Shown piece by piece: positions 22,334 to 35,400 of a DNA stretch of 64,000 nucleotides; position 1 is the stretch's first letter; each line of letters opens with the position of its first letter. The stretch spans positions 496,001 to 560,000 of the forward strand of contig NC_026504.1 in NCBI RefSeq assembly GCF_000182925.2. Direction: 5' to 3'. The notes below the pieces were generated by a model. That model was given only the letters and a program-made list of their open reading frames with translations, did no database searches and was not told the origin of the DNA. This DNA is from Neurospora crassa OR74A. Taxonomy: Eukaryota; Ascomycota; Sordariomycetes; Sordariales; Sordariaceae. The translations under genes were made by a program, and so were the position numbers.

Positions 22334-24498
22334 TTATGCCACAAAAGCACATCCCGTGATCCTCACAAACTCGTCCTCAACATGCAACCACACCTTCCTC
22401 ACCATATCCTGCTCCTCCCTCATCACCCTCAACGCCTCCTCCGTCTTGGCGCTCAACCCTTCCCCATCGTTACTAACCGAGTAGACGCCACTGCCTTCCT
22501 TGCCATCTGTTCCCCTGGCCACTCTCAGGTTCATCGATATTGAGGATGAGCTGGTAGAGTGCGACGAGTGCGAGTCCTTTCTTCGATGACCCTTTTTGTT
22601 GTCGGATGTGGTGCTGCCGCCTGCGGCAGAAACCACGGAGCCAGATTGGGTGTTGCGGATTTCGATGGATGGTCTGTTGCTGCCGCTGCCATTGTTGTTG
22701 CTGCTGTTGCCATTGGTCCCGCCTACCAGTCCCAACCCAAGACCGACCCCGCTCGTCTCCTCAATATCCCTTCCCTCCCTCGCCGGAAATTTCGCAGACG
22801 TAGCCATAAACAACTGCCTCTCGCCCGCCTCCGCCACGGGAATCGTACACAGCGGTCCGATCACCTTGAACACTCCCCTCAGAACTGTGATGGCCGCCCG
22901 GTTGGTGTCCTGTCCCAACTTCGTCCTCACAAGTCCGGGGAAGGTGTGGACGAATGAGACGTCGGGGGCTTCGAGTGCCAAGGACTCGAACGCCAGAGTC
23001 ATCATGGAGGCCGAGTGCCCGCGGGCTTGCATCATGGCGAGGCGCCGGAACTGGAAATCGCCCGTGTCGATGTGCCCTTCTTTGGTGCCGTTGAGGACGG
23101 AGACGACGCGCCGAAGGGACGTCGCTTTTTGGAGTTCGGGGAGAAGGTTGACGATGAAGCGGATGCGGGCGTAGAACGAGACGGCGGCGGGGTAGTGGAG
23201 GGATTCTTTGGTGTCTGTATGTGGCGGGGGTGTTAGTCATGTGTGTGGTCTGTTGAATATTGTGGCACGGGAGGGTGTGAGCATGAGGTGCTTCATTCCT
23301 CTCGATTGCCCTTCCCCAAACGTCCTCTTCCCCATCTACCCCCCCTCGAAATGTGCCAGGAAAAGAACGTACCTATCCCCATGATTGTTGTCCCGCAACT
23401 CATGAACAGCAAGTTGATCACCCTCTCTTTACACTTGATCTCCCTACACACCTCATCCACGTTCGCCAGCAGGCTCACATCCGCGCTTCGAAAATGATAC
23501 TCTCCCTCCGGGTTGAGATTCGCCAGTTCCGCGCCCACCCGCTCTCCATTCGTCCTGTCTCTCCCCACAAAGTAAACTCTCGGCGCCACCGCGTGCCGTA
23601 CAAACTGCTTCAAAGTCGCTTCGCCAATACCTCTGGTGGCGCCCACAAACACGGCTACTAACCCGGACGGCAAAGATGAGACGATTTGCGCGTTAGAGGT
23701 CTGGATCTGCTCGTGGGTAACCATGCTGTGTTGCCGCTTGTGGCCTCCGCCGCTGCGCTGGGTGGTGGGGGAGGAGGTGCGGGAGATGGGGGACGAGGTG
23801 CAGGTGGTGGTGGTAGAGGCGGCAGGGACGTTGTGAGCAGTGGTGCCGGGACCGTAGCGGCCGATGCCGAGGCCGTTAGGGGAGATGCCCCGGGGGTGGC
23901 TGTTTTGGTTGTGATTCTGACCGGTCGACGGGGAGTTGACGGAGGAGGAGGAGGAAGCCTGGTTGCTGGAGCTGGAGTTGGAGTTAGTGCCGCCGGCCAG
24001 GTAACGGCGGTTAGTGCTGGCTCTGGAGCGGCCGGTGGATGCAGAGCTGGTAGAGGTCTGGCTTCGGGTGCGGGTTGTGGCAAAGTTGTTGTTGGAGTAG
24101 TTGATGCTGCTGGTGCTGGTGGTGCCGTTGCTGACGTTGGTGTCGGTCGAGGTTAAAGGCCGAAAGTAGTTATTGAGACGATCGACGCGGTCACGGTCAC
24201 TATAACCCCGCTCGGTGTAGGTGGAAGGATAAGGAGTGGCACCGCCGTTGGCGTTGGCGGAGCTACTATGCGAGGTAGCCTGCGCATCCACAACAAGGTT
24301 CGTTTCGGCGGCGGTGAAGTGAAGATCGCCTAGTAGCAGGGCGGGCCAGTTCCCATTCCTCGATCCAAACGCACTAATGTTGCCGCCGGTCGTGATGGGA
24401 TAGTCGCACAAGGTGCTGCCGCTGATGCTGTTGGCAACGCTGCGGGATGAGGACGGCCTGGGGGGCGGAGAGAGTGGAGTGGTGGTGATGGGCGACAT
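22334..24498 (-). CDS. Short-chain dehydrogenase/reductase-like protein, altered active site
   Basis: Two exons, 24498-23373 and 23214-22334, joined across a 158-bp intron (GTACGT donor, ACAG acceptor, phase 1), give 668 aa. The start is the ATG opening MSPITTTPLS; upstream codons look like leader. Residues 1-275 are Ser/Thr/Asn-rich and probably disordered. The nucleotide-binding loop VGATRGIG is at 285-292 and the strand holding the usual catalytic Ser reads RVVSVLNG. At the YxxxK position the protein reads HSASM (442-446), so the standard Tyr and Lys are His and Met; the flanking text LAFESLALEA and FPGLVRT matches the family. A Ser/Asn-rich tail follows. It may be a non-classical or non-catalytic member. 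Its substrate is unknown, and it has no visible link to the PKS. Confidence 0.82.
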
Positions 24499-25315
24499 GA
24501 TATGTGGCTGCTGGCTGTCCTTGTCGTCTAGATGTGACCGTCGGTGTTTCCAAGGCGTTTTGTTTGTTGCTGAGAAACTCGGAGAGAAAAGGAGGAGAAG
24601 GAGATACTCCGACTCGGGACAAACATGGTGGCATTGGACATATCTTGAGGTTGTCGACGGCACAGAGATCGACAGGGACAGGGCTGCATCCAGCATCCAT
24701 CCTCCAGATGCCAAGGGCCCGACCAGCTTGTTATGCGCGCCTGGGCAATGGGGTCCCAACGTCGAGCTACTGGCTGTTCGGCTGGACCAGACGGTAGATG
24801 CAGTAGTGTAAGTGATATTAAAGGCAACAAACAAGAGACATCAGAGACCCAAAAAGGCATCATCCGGCCCAATGTCCGTTCCTGGTCAAACTAATGCCCC
24901 GGATTTCCACTAGGATCGACAAATCTACGACATGACTAGTTGCTTCCAGTGCTTCGCTCCGGTCCCCGACAGAGTATTTTGAGAGCAAAGACTCAGGTTG
25001 GCGTATCCGGATGAGACCATCTTGGCGCCAGCTGGTATTTGGGGGTTCAAATGCTAATTTCTTTTTTTTTTCTGTCATTAGTTTATGCCGAGGACACAGT
25101 TGATAAGCTACGCACTACGTAGATTGAACTGCCGAACATCCTCTAGAAAGGGGACTGTTATCGACGATGAGTTTGATAGGGAAGACGTCATTTTTGGTGT
25201 TTCTTTTTTTTGTATACGTTAGAAAAAAGCAAAGTAATATGATGAGCTGCGTCCTCTTTTCCTTCTGAGGACAGAATCAGGTTATAATTGTCAAGCAAAA
25301 AGCAACGAAAAGAAT

Positions 25316-25353
<38 letters not shown>

Positions 25354-28300
25354 CGTGACGTGACTGTCAAGTTTAACGGTCAAACCATCAAAGAGCTGAG
25401 CTGACACGAGGTCATTGAGAAACTCAAATAGCGGCGCCGCATTCCAGGGGGATTCCAGTGTGGTTGCCTCCCCCCTGTCCATGACCCCGTCTATCTCGGA
25501 TGGACCCGACTCGATTTGGGGGTGTTTATCCGTTGCTTGATGTCCGATGTGCGATTGCGATAATATGATGAACGACCTGATTGACCTCAATTGTCCCGAG
25601 TTTAGATGAGACTTGGGGACGGGCCGAGTTTGAGTCCAAAACAGCGACAGAAGATGAGAGATGAAGTGCTTGCTGGAGACGGGACCGGACCTCATTCCCG
25701 GTGGAAGGTCAATTCGAGAGACAAGGCGTCATTACACTAACACCTCGCTAGCAGGTAGGTGGCGGAGAGAACTTCCGGGAGACAAAAGGGATTTGATGGT
25801 CCGAGTCTCCTCATCTTTCTCATGAACCGCCGCCATTTTGCACAAGCGAGAGCGAGCGAGGGTCAAATGGTGAACAAAGCTTGAATAAAAAAATGGCTTA
25901 CCCGAGACCCCTTAGGTAGGAGGCAGTGTGTATATAAGGGGGGGAGCGGTAGCCGATGTTTGAAGCTGAAGTTTGGCGAGTCGCTTGTTCTTCGCCTTTT
26001 TCGTTCCTGTCTTGTCTTTTTTTTCTTTGATGTGATTTTCTCTCTTTTTTTTTTTTTTTTTTTTTTCTCCGTGTTGTCTCTCGGGGAATTTCTTGTCCAT
26101 CACTGGAAATCACGGGAGAGGGGACCTCCACCATCGATGGATGTGCCGGGAAGTTGCTCTCGGGTCCGACTTCCTGCCAGCGCGAACTAGGCAAATTGAG
26201 ACGGATACAGGCATCATGCTTCGAGAGAGAAGGCGCCTCCAGCTGAACTGAACGAGGAGATGCCTGGTTGATGGGAGCTGAGCCGGGAAGGAAGAAACTG
26301 AAGGAGACAACGGTACCTAAGGTACCTAGAGGTAGTGAACGGGAACTCGATAAGTTGACCAGTTGCCTGACCATTGACTGCCCTGCAGTCTGCACCCCTT
26401 TTCCATCCATTCTTGGCCGGTTCGTCCCCTCTGCCTGCCCCCCGCATCGGAGAATGGCCGGGACTCTGGCACTTCCATCCTGTCAATGCTCCACTCACAG
26501 GTACCCGCACTTTAGCTTGATCCGCGGGATCTGCATAAGCTCACTCCACCGAGGTATCATTGGTCCTCACGGTCCTGCCCTGACCATTCTGCGCCTTTCC
26601 CCTTTAGGACTTGGGCTGGCTGGGCAAGTGGAGTGCCAATCTTGGGGTTTGCAGATCCCTCAGTTGGAACCGTGCAGTGCATCCGTTGCGATGCGACTCC
26701 AAGGTGTGCAGTGGTCGTTGAACGGCATGCTGTGCAGTGTGCAGTGGGAAGGAAGGAGACTTGAACTTGAACAAGGTGAGAGCTTGGTGGTTCTGGTAGA
26801 GGTACTGTACATTAGTCTCTCTTGTCGTCGTCTTCATATTCATATAAAACGGCCAAAGTCAACAGTTACAAACTTCCACTTCTTCTTGTGCCTCTCCTTC
26901 TGCGCACCAAAGATTAGATAAGTGAGGTTCCTCTATGGACGTTTGCAAGTGATTGGCCAATTGATGATGAGGAGGTGGTTGGGATTTCTTGCTTTGTTTG
27001 TTTGTTTGCACCTACGCTTGCCATGGATGGATTGTCCCGGCCTCACCGGCGGCGGGCCTCAAGCTTCAGTTCTTCTTCCACACTTTTTCCAGCTCTTCTG
27101 TGCACTCAGGTCCCGTCTCACCGACCGCCGGAGTTTCTTTGAGTCGGACGGGACTCAAGACCCCACTTATTGACACTGGTCCCGTCCCCGCCAGTCTACG
27201 GCAGAACTGAAGGCCCCACTCCCGCTTTCTTGCCTCGGCCGCCGAAAAAGCCCGCTCCAGCCTCCAACGCCCCGTCCTTTCGGCGCCGGTCCCCTCAGCC
27301 GGTTTACCCGTGTTCCAGTCTCTGTTCTTTTCTCTTTTCCCGATTCTTCATTACCCCTTTTTTTTCCTGTTTTTAAAATTTTATTCCCGTCTATCCGAGT
27401 TCTGGAATAGCTGTGTTACATATTCCCCAGCCTTCAATTCGGTATCTAAAGTGCTGGACCCTGCCCGGTCGTCACTCTTGATAACCAGACATAAGGTGAC
27501 GATAGGGACAGCATGGTCAAGGTCAAGGTCAAGGTCAGCTTGGATCGGTCAGTTCTATGTGATCAATTGGGACCATGTCGTCGGCGACCTCGATTGTTGG
27601 CCAGTTCGGATCTCAAGATAGGAGTGCCGCCGATACAGTATAAACCCCCTGTTTGCTGGTGACTAAAAGACTGGTTTGTGCCGTCCATTGGTATAAGCTC
27701 CGCAAAAAAAAAAAAAAAAAAGGACATGGATGTCATGTGAATGTTACGGTGTACGGAACCCGAACATTCGGACCAAGCATTCGGGATGCAACGTCGAGTA
27801 TCTTGTTTGTACAACGAACGACTCAGCTGCCCAGCGAAAGAGCCGCTTTCACTCCGACTGTCGGGGTCTGGAGATGGAGATGGAGATGGAGTTGGAGTTG
27901 AAAGACAGGGCATCTCTCCTCTCGTCAGCCATCAATCATCACCTGCCTGCCTCCGCAAGACATGGAGACCACATGGGGAACGTGATATCGACACCGACTC
28001 GTTAGTCGTTGTGCTGCTGTTGCCAAGGCAAAGACAGCCCGGCCTCTTCTTATACTGTTTCCAGGGGTCTGAGCTCTCAGCTGTCCCACCCCGTTCACCG
28101 CCCTGTAAAACAAGGTTCCCCAGACCGTCCCGAAAAACAACGCCAACCGTGTCTTGAGGCTACCGAAAACACGTAAGTCAGTACACTAGCACAATGCCCA
28201 GAAAATATTATCCGACTAGGCGCCGCATCCCAAACCGTCAAACTGAAATGTTACGGCGTCTTGTCTTGTCTACCAGCCGCATACACTACACTACAAGGAC

Positions 28301-29276
28301 GTGTTCGTCGATCCGGCATGCGCACGAGTTGACGGTCCGTGCGAGACAAGGTCTCAAGTTGGAGACGGGTTCGTGACGGGATGGGAATGCACAACACCAA
28401 AGCACCAAGGGAGACCTACTACCTATTGATAGATACAACGCAAGCAGGGTTCACGCAAGCAACACGCACACATATACACTACACTACCTAATATCCGCCC
28501 TGTAGTGTAAAACATTTGCACGCAACGTAACCTCCCCACAGAAAAAATGCGGCCAAGACTTTGCTCATGTCAAACTCGAGGAACACGTGTAGATCCCGAA
28601 CGCGTAGTAGTACACGTACACCAAGTACAGATACCGTGAGCTATGGTGGGTGGACTTTCTGCACCGTCCTGGATGCCCTGGATTCAAGGTCCCCGGAGTT
28701 GGGGTCCCCCATGATCTTGTACCTTGACTAATCGGCGGAGTATCGTAGGCGGTCCACACCACGCCACCCTAAAGAACCTCATCCCCCCACTCGGCCTCGA
28801 TCGGATTCCCTTCCAAGCCAAGCAGATAACGGGATAGCAAGTCGTGGACAGCACCATGCAAGCTGGCGGACCTGCCTTAGTAGAGGCAGACTACACAGTC
28901 CATGACGGTGTCAACCATGGGTTCTCTAATGATCTTGTCCATTTTCAGCTTGGTAGGTATACACTGTTGCATCGTCGCCTATCCTGACCAAGCATCACCA
29001 AGGGGGCGGCGAGTTGCTTCCTTGAAGGAGATCGGATTCACCAAGCCGGGGCCGAGACATCCACAGACACATTTCACAAACACACACACACACACACACC
29101 ATACCTACCTCTAATACTTAACTCTTGTCTCATCCCGCTTCCCCAGGGAGAGACACGTAGTATTGCCCTCACATACGTCTATCCAAGATACCCTTTTCCC
29201 TCCCCCACCCTTGTGCCTTTCATCAGCATCCCATTAGTTGTAGGCATATTTTATACTTTGTCGTTTTTATCAAGAC
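24499..29276. other. Gene-free spacer between SDR gene and PKS
   Basis: About 4.8 kb without a supported gene. It holds a GT microsatellite (25317-25342), a long T run (about 26046-26067), A runs near 27705-27722 and a CA tract (29080-29099). Several open frames of 130-217 codons exist on both strands, but they cross homopolymers or lack domains and codon bias. The PKS promoter lies at its right end. Confidence 0.5.
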
Positions 29277-29403
29277 TAACGAAACGACGTTAACGAAACG
29301 ACATATTATCATCGTTTGAACGAACCATACGAACGACTCTTACGACCCCCTCTTAATTATTATATACCCCTCCACACACACACACACACACACACATATC
29401 ATA
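29277..29403 (+). promoter_or_regulatory. PKS core promoter and leader
   Basis: A 12-bp direct repeat TAACGAAACGAC occurs at 29277-29288 and 29291-29302. A TATATA box lies at 29361-29366, about 40 bp before the start codon, and a pure CA12 tract (29373-29396) ends 8 bp before the ATG at 29404. The repeat could be a regulator-binding site; that is inference. No CGG-type Zn2Cys6 site stands out. Confidence 0.45.
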
Positions 29404-32400
29404 ATGGATTCCAACATGCCTATTGCCATTATTGGCATGAGCTGCCGATTCGCTGGCGATGTCGACAGTCCGTCCAAGCTCTGGGATCTCTTGGCTCAAG
29501 GAAAGAGTGCGTGGTCGGAGATTCCCAAGGATCGGTTCAATATCGATGGATTCCACCACCCCAACTTTGAGAAGCTTAATGGTGTATGTCTCGTGTTTAC
29601 CTGATGAAGAAGAAAAAAAAATAAGTGACAAGCTGACATGCCCACATAGACAAATGTAATAGGCGGCCACTTTATGAAGGAAGATGTTGGCCTGTTTGAT
29701 GCGCACTTTTTTAACCTTTCTGCCGAGACTGCTGCTGCTTTGGACCCCCAATTCCGTCTGCAGCTCGAGTCAACATACGAGGCTCTTGAGAGCGGTAGGC
29801 TTTTTTCATTTTTTTGTTCATTTCCACGCCAGATCGATGCAGAAACTGACGCCAAACAGCGGGTATTACTCTTCAGGATGTGGCTGGCTCCAACACGTCG
29901 GTCTACGCCGGCTCCTTCTTCCGGGACTACCACGAGAGCTTGATCCGTGACCCCGACACACTTCCCCGCTTCCTCCTCATGGGCACCGGCGCCGCCATGG
30001 CTTCCAACCGTCTCTCGCACTTTTTTGACCTCCGCGGGCCCAGCATGTCGGTCGACACGGGCTGCTCCACCACCCTCACAGCGCTTCACCAGGCCTGCCA
30101 GAGCTTGCGTTCGGGCGAATCCACCATGTCGATTGTGGGCGGCGCCAACATCATGTTCAACCCCGACATGTTCCTCGCCATGTCCTCCATGACGCTCATC
30201 TCCAAGGACGGCCGGTCCTGGGCCTTTGACAGCCGCGCCAACGGCTACGGCCGCGGCGAGGGATCGGCCACGGTGGTTCTCAAGCCCCTTGACGCCGCTC
30301 TGCGCGACGGCGACCCCATCCGCGCCGTTATCCGCGACAGCGGCATCAACCAGGACGGCAAGACCGAGACCATCACCACGCCCAGCGGCGAGGCACAGGA
30401 GGCCTTGATCCGCGCCTGCTACGAGCGCGCAGGTCTCGATCCGGGACAGACGACGTACTTTGAGGCACACGGAACGGGTACTCCGACGGGCGATCCAATC
30501 GAGGTGAAGGCCATCGCCAGGGTGTTCAAGGACTCGCGCAAGGGCAACGGCGAGGACGCGCTGCTGCGTATCGGGTCCGTCAAGACCAACATTGGCCACA
30601 CCGAGACGGCCTCGGGCGTGGCGGCCATCATCAAGGTGGCCTTGGCGCTGGAAAGGGGCCAGATCCCGCCGAGCATCAACTTTGAGACGCCGAATGCCAA
30701 GTTGAGTTTGGACGAGTGGAAGCTCAAAGTGCCCACCGAGTTGGAGGAGTGGGTGGGCAAGGACGGCATCAGGCGGGCCAGCATTAACAATTTCGGCTAT
30801 GGCGGGTCGAATGCCCACGTTATTATGGAGGATTACAGCAGCTACCTCGCCACGACTCAGCGGCCCAAGGCGCTACCTCTGACGAATGGCACTGCCCCTG
30901 GCCACCACCACCACCACCACCACCAACACACCGATAGCGGAATTGTCATTGACGACGACTTCCACGGCAACGGCAACAATGGCGACCACCACCACTCCAA
31001 GGTCTTCCTCCTCTCCGCCAAAGACGAAAAAGCCACGGAGCGCATGATCGCCAACCTCAAGACGTACCTCCACCAGCAGAAGGCCAACACCCACTCCAAG
31101 ATCGCCGAGAATGCCCTCCTCTCCAACCTCGCCCACACCCTCTGCGACCGCCGCACCCTCTTCCCCTGGACCGCCACCTTCTCGGGCGCCTCTCTCGACT
31201 CCCTCATCCGCACCCTCGACTCCGGCCGCGTCAAGCCCGCCAAGGCCTCGGCCCAGCCACCGCGCATCGGCTTCGTCTTCACCGGCCAAGGCGCCCAGTG
31301 GTGGGCCATGGGCAAGGAGCTCATCGACGCCTACCCCATCTTCAAGGCCGCCTTGCTCGACTGCGACGTCCAGCTCAAGAAACTCGGGGCCACCTGGAAC
31401 ATGTGCGAAGAGCTGTCGCGCGATGCCGAGACCAGCAAGGTCAACCAGCTCGACTACAGCACGCCCGTGTGCGTCGCCGTGCAGATTGCCTTGGTCGAGC
31501 TGCTGAAGGCGTGGGGCATCAAGCCGACGGCTGTCACGTCCCACTCGTCGGGCGAGATTGCCGCTGCTTATGCCGCTGGTGCGCTGGACTTGGCGAGCGC
31601 CATGGCCATTGCCTTTGCCAGAGGAGGGTTGGCTAGCGAGGGTAACCGCCAGTTTGCGAGAAAGGGAGGCATGATGGCTGTCGGGCTGGGACGGGAGGAA
31701 GCCGAGAAGTACCTTCCTAGAGTTACCCAGGGTCAGGTGGTCGTTGCCTGCGAGAACTCGCCGACGAGCAGCACCCTGTCGGGTGATGTCGAGGGTTTGG
31801 TTGAGCTGGAGCAGATCATGAAGGAGGAGAACATCTTTGCCAGACGGCTGAAAGTTGATGCTGCCTGGCATTCGCATCACATGGAGGCTGTCGCTGATGC
31901 GTACTATGCGTCCATGGATAAGAAGGTCAAGCCGGCCAAGAGCAAGCTGGACATGATCTTCTCTTCTCCTTGCACCGGCAAGCGGATGGACAAGGTTAAC
32001 GAGATTGGCAGCCCGGGACACTGGGTGCGCTCGTTGACGGGCTGTGTCCGGTTTGTGGATGCGTTCCGCAGCATGGTCTTTGCTGAGGAGGGTGCCACAG
32101 AGCCGACGGTTGATATGGTGATCGAGGTCGGTCCCCACGCGGCGCTGTCGGGTCCCATCCAGGATATCTTGGGTATGCCCCAGTTCAAGGGGGTTACTAT
32201 CCCGTATGGCAGCTGCTTGATTCGCAAGAAGAGCGCGGTTGATACCATGCAGGATTTGGTCGGCGACCTGGTTCGCAAGGGGTATCCTGTCAACCTCAAG
32301 GCTGTCAACTTCCCCTTTGGCATGGAGGGTGTCAAGGTGTTGACTGACTTGCCTGCCTACCCCTGGAATCACTCGACCAAGCACTGGATTGAGCCGCGCT

Positions 32401-35400
32401 TCAACAGGGCCCTCAGACAGCGTTCCGAGGCTCCTCATGACTTGCTTGGCTCGCTGGTGCTGGGCTGTGATCCTAGTGCTCCTACTTGGCGCCACATTGT
32501 CCGTCTCGGTGACCTTCCTTGGGCCAAGGACCATTGTGTCCAGGGCAACATGATCTATCCCGCTGCTGGATACATTGCCATGGCTGTTGAGGGCATGCAG
32601 CGCTTCGCTTCCCGTCAAGCGGGCGACAAGAAGATTGCTGGCTACCAGCTTCGTGATGTTGACATCCTCAACGCTCTGGTTGTTCCCGAGACGAGCGAGG
32701 GTATCGAGATGCAGCTTTCTCTTCGCCCCGGCAGTGAGCGGGATCTATCTACCAAGGGATGGACCGAGTTCACTGTTCAGTCCGTCAACTTGGACAACAA
32801 GTGGACTGATCACTGCAAGGGCTTGATCTGGGTTCAGTTCGGCGCTGCTCCCAAGCACGCCGTCAACCAGCCTACCCAGGACTCCCACTACCGCATCCGT
32901 ATCAACCCCAATGACATCTGGGCTGGCATGCGCTCGGGTGGTATCAACCATGGTCCCATCTTCCGCAACATGAAGAGCATTCGTGCCCGCAGCAAGCAGT
33001 CCGTCACCACCTTCACCGTCGCCGACACCAAGTCCGTCATGCCCAAGCAGCACGAGCATGCCCATGTCATCCACCCCACCACTTTGGATTCGGTCTTCCA
33101 AGCCGCTTACACTGCTGCCCCCGGCGCTGGTGGCAAGAACCAGACCCCCAAGGTTCCTCGCTCCATCAGCAAGCTCTGGATCTCCCACGACATCAGCAAG
33201 CAAGCCGGCCACGACTTCAAGGCCTACGCCAACCTCGACCACGCCGACGACCAATCCACCAAGACTGCTCTCCGCGTCGTCGATGATGCTGCCGATGCTG
33301 CCGCGCCTGTCATTTCCATCGACGGCTTTGTCTGCCAATCCATCGGCAACGCGCCCACCGCCGCCGACGAGCCCTGGGAAGCCGACAAGTTCACCACCAC
33401 CCACTGGGCGCCCGACGTGACCTTCCTCAAGGACGCCTTCCTCAAGAAACAGCTCGGCAGCCAAATCACGCCCGAGGAGGCCGAGATCCTCATGGACCTC
33501 CGCAAGGCGTGCATGTACTACATCTACGACGCCCTCCGCGACCTCACCCCCGAGGACATCAAGAAGCTCGAGTGGTACCACAAGAAGTTCTACATCTGGA
33601 TGCGTCTGCAGGCCGACTTGGCGCGCGCCAACGAGCTGGGCCCCGATAGCAGCAAATGGGCCAACGCCACGCTGAACGAGAAGGCCATCCTGCTGGAGAA
33701 GGTCAAGATGAGCAGCACCAACGGCGAGATGGTGTACCGTCTTGGTCCGCAGATCGTGCCCATCCTGAGGGGAGAGATCACGGCCCTAGAGGTGATGCTC
33801 GAGCAGAACTTGCTGTCCCGCTACTACCTCGAAGGCCTCAAATGGGGTCGCGCCAACGCCAAGCTGGGCGAAATGGTCCGCCACTACGCGCACAAGAACC
33901 CCCACGCGAAGATGATTGAGATTGGTGGCGGTACCGGCGGTGCCACGGCTCATGTCCTCAACGCCATCGGCACGGCCGACGATGGACTGGGCCCCCGCGC
34001 TGCTAGCTACGACTTCACCGATGTATCGTCGGGCTTCTTCGAGGCGGCCAAGGAAAAGTTCCAGCCGTGGAAGGACCTGATGCGCTTCAAGAAGCTCAAC
34101 ATTGAGCAGGATCCTGTGTCGCAAGGGTTCGAGGAGGGAACGTACGATGTGGTGATTGCTTGCCAGGTTCTGCACGCGACAAAGTCAATGGATAACACGA
34201 TGCAGAACGTGCGCAAGCTCCTCAAGCCCGGCGGTAAGCTGTTCATCATGGAGACGACCCAGGACCAGATGGATGTCCAGTTTGTGTTTGGTTTCCTTTC
34301 CGGGTGGTGGTTGAGCGAGGAGGAGGAGCGCAAGTTCAGCCCGTCGCTTTCCGTGCCCATGTGGGATCGCGTCTTGCATCGCACTGGCTTCCGCGGTGTT
34401 GAGGCGGAGATCAGGGATGTCGAGCATGATGAGCTTTATGCGTTTAGCGTCATGAGCTCGACGGCTGCGGCTAGTGCTCCTGTATTTGACTTTGACATCA
34501 CCTTTGTCACGGCGAGCAACCAGATTCCCGAGGTGTGGTTGGATAAGCTGAGGGTGTCAATTGGGTTGTTGACCTGCTCCGTGCCAACGGTGAAGAGCCT
34601 CGAGGAGGTCACGGTTGATGGAAACGATGTCTGCGTCTTCCTCGATGATCCCAAGAACCCCGTTCTGGCGGACCCGAGCAAGGCGCAGTTCAGTGGCGTC
34701 AGAGACATGTGCACTCGCGCCAAGGGCCTGCTTTGGTTGACGCAGGGCGGCGCCGATGAGTGCGATCAGCCTTTGGCTTCGCTCGCTGCTGGATTCCTCC
34801 GCTCTTTGAGGCAGGAGTACTCCGGCAAGCGTCTGGCCACACTCGATCTCGACCCGATCCAGGACATGTGGTCCGAGACGTCCATCACCACCATCACCGA
34901 GGTGTTCCGCAAGTTGTTCGACTACTCGATCAACGAAGCCGGAAGCGACTACGAGTTTGCCGAGCGCGAGGGAGCCGTCAAGATCCCACGCTACATCAAG
35001 GACGTCACGCGCAACTCGGCCGTCTTCAAGCAACAGCAAGCCACCACCCAACCCGAAGCCGAGATGCAGCCTTTCATCCAGCCTGACCGCCCCTTGCGTC
35101 TAGCCATTGGCACCGCCGGCTTGCTTGACACACTCAAATTCGTCGACGACCCGACGGCGTCTGACCCTCTTCCCGAGGACTTTGTCGAAGTCGAGCCGCG
35201 CGCGTTCGGCGTCAACTTCCGCGACGTCATGGTTGCCATGGGCCAACTCAAGTCCAACACCATGGGCTACGACTGCGCCGGCGTCATCACGCGCGTTGGT
35301 CCCGCCGCTGCTGCTGAAGGTTACCAAGTTGGTGACCGCGTCTCTGTTTTGCTCAGAGGTCACTACGCCAGCAGGACGCGCATCCACTGGACCAGCGCCG

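Noticed and set aside
25898-26921. Open frames of 170 and 217 codons on both strands
   Set aside because: They cross poly-T/poly-A runs and Cys/Ser-rich low-complexity text; no domain.
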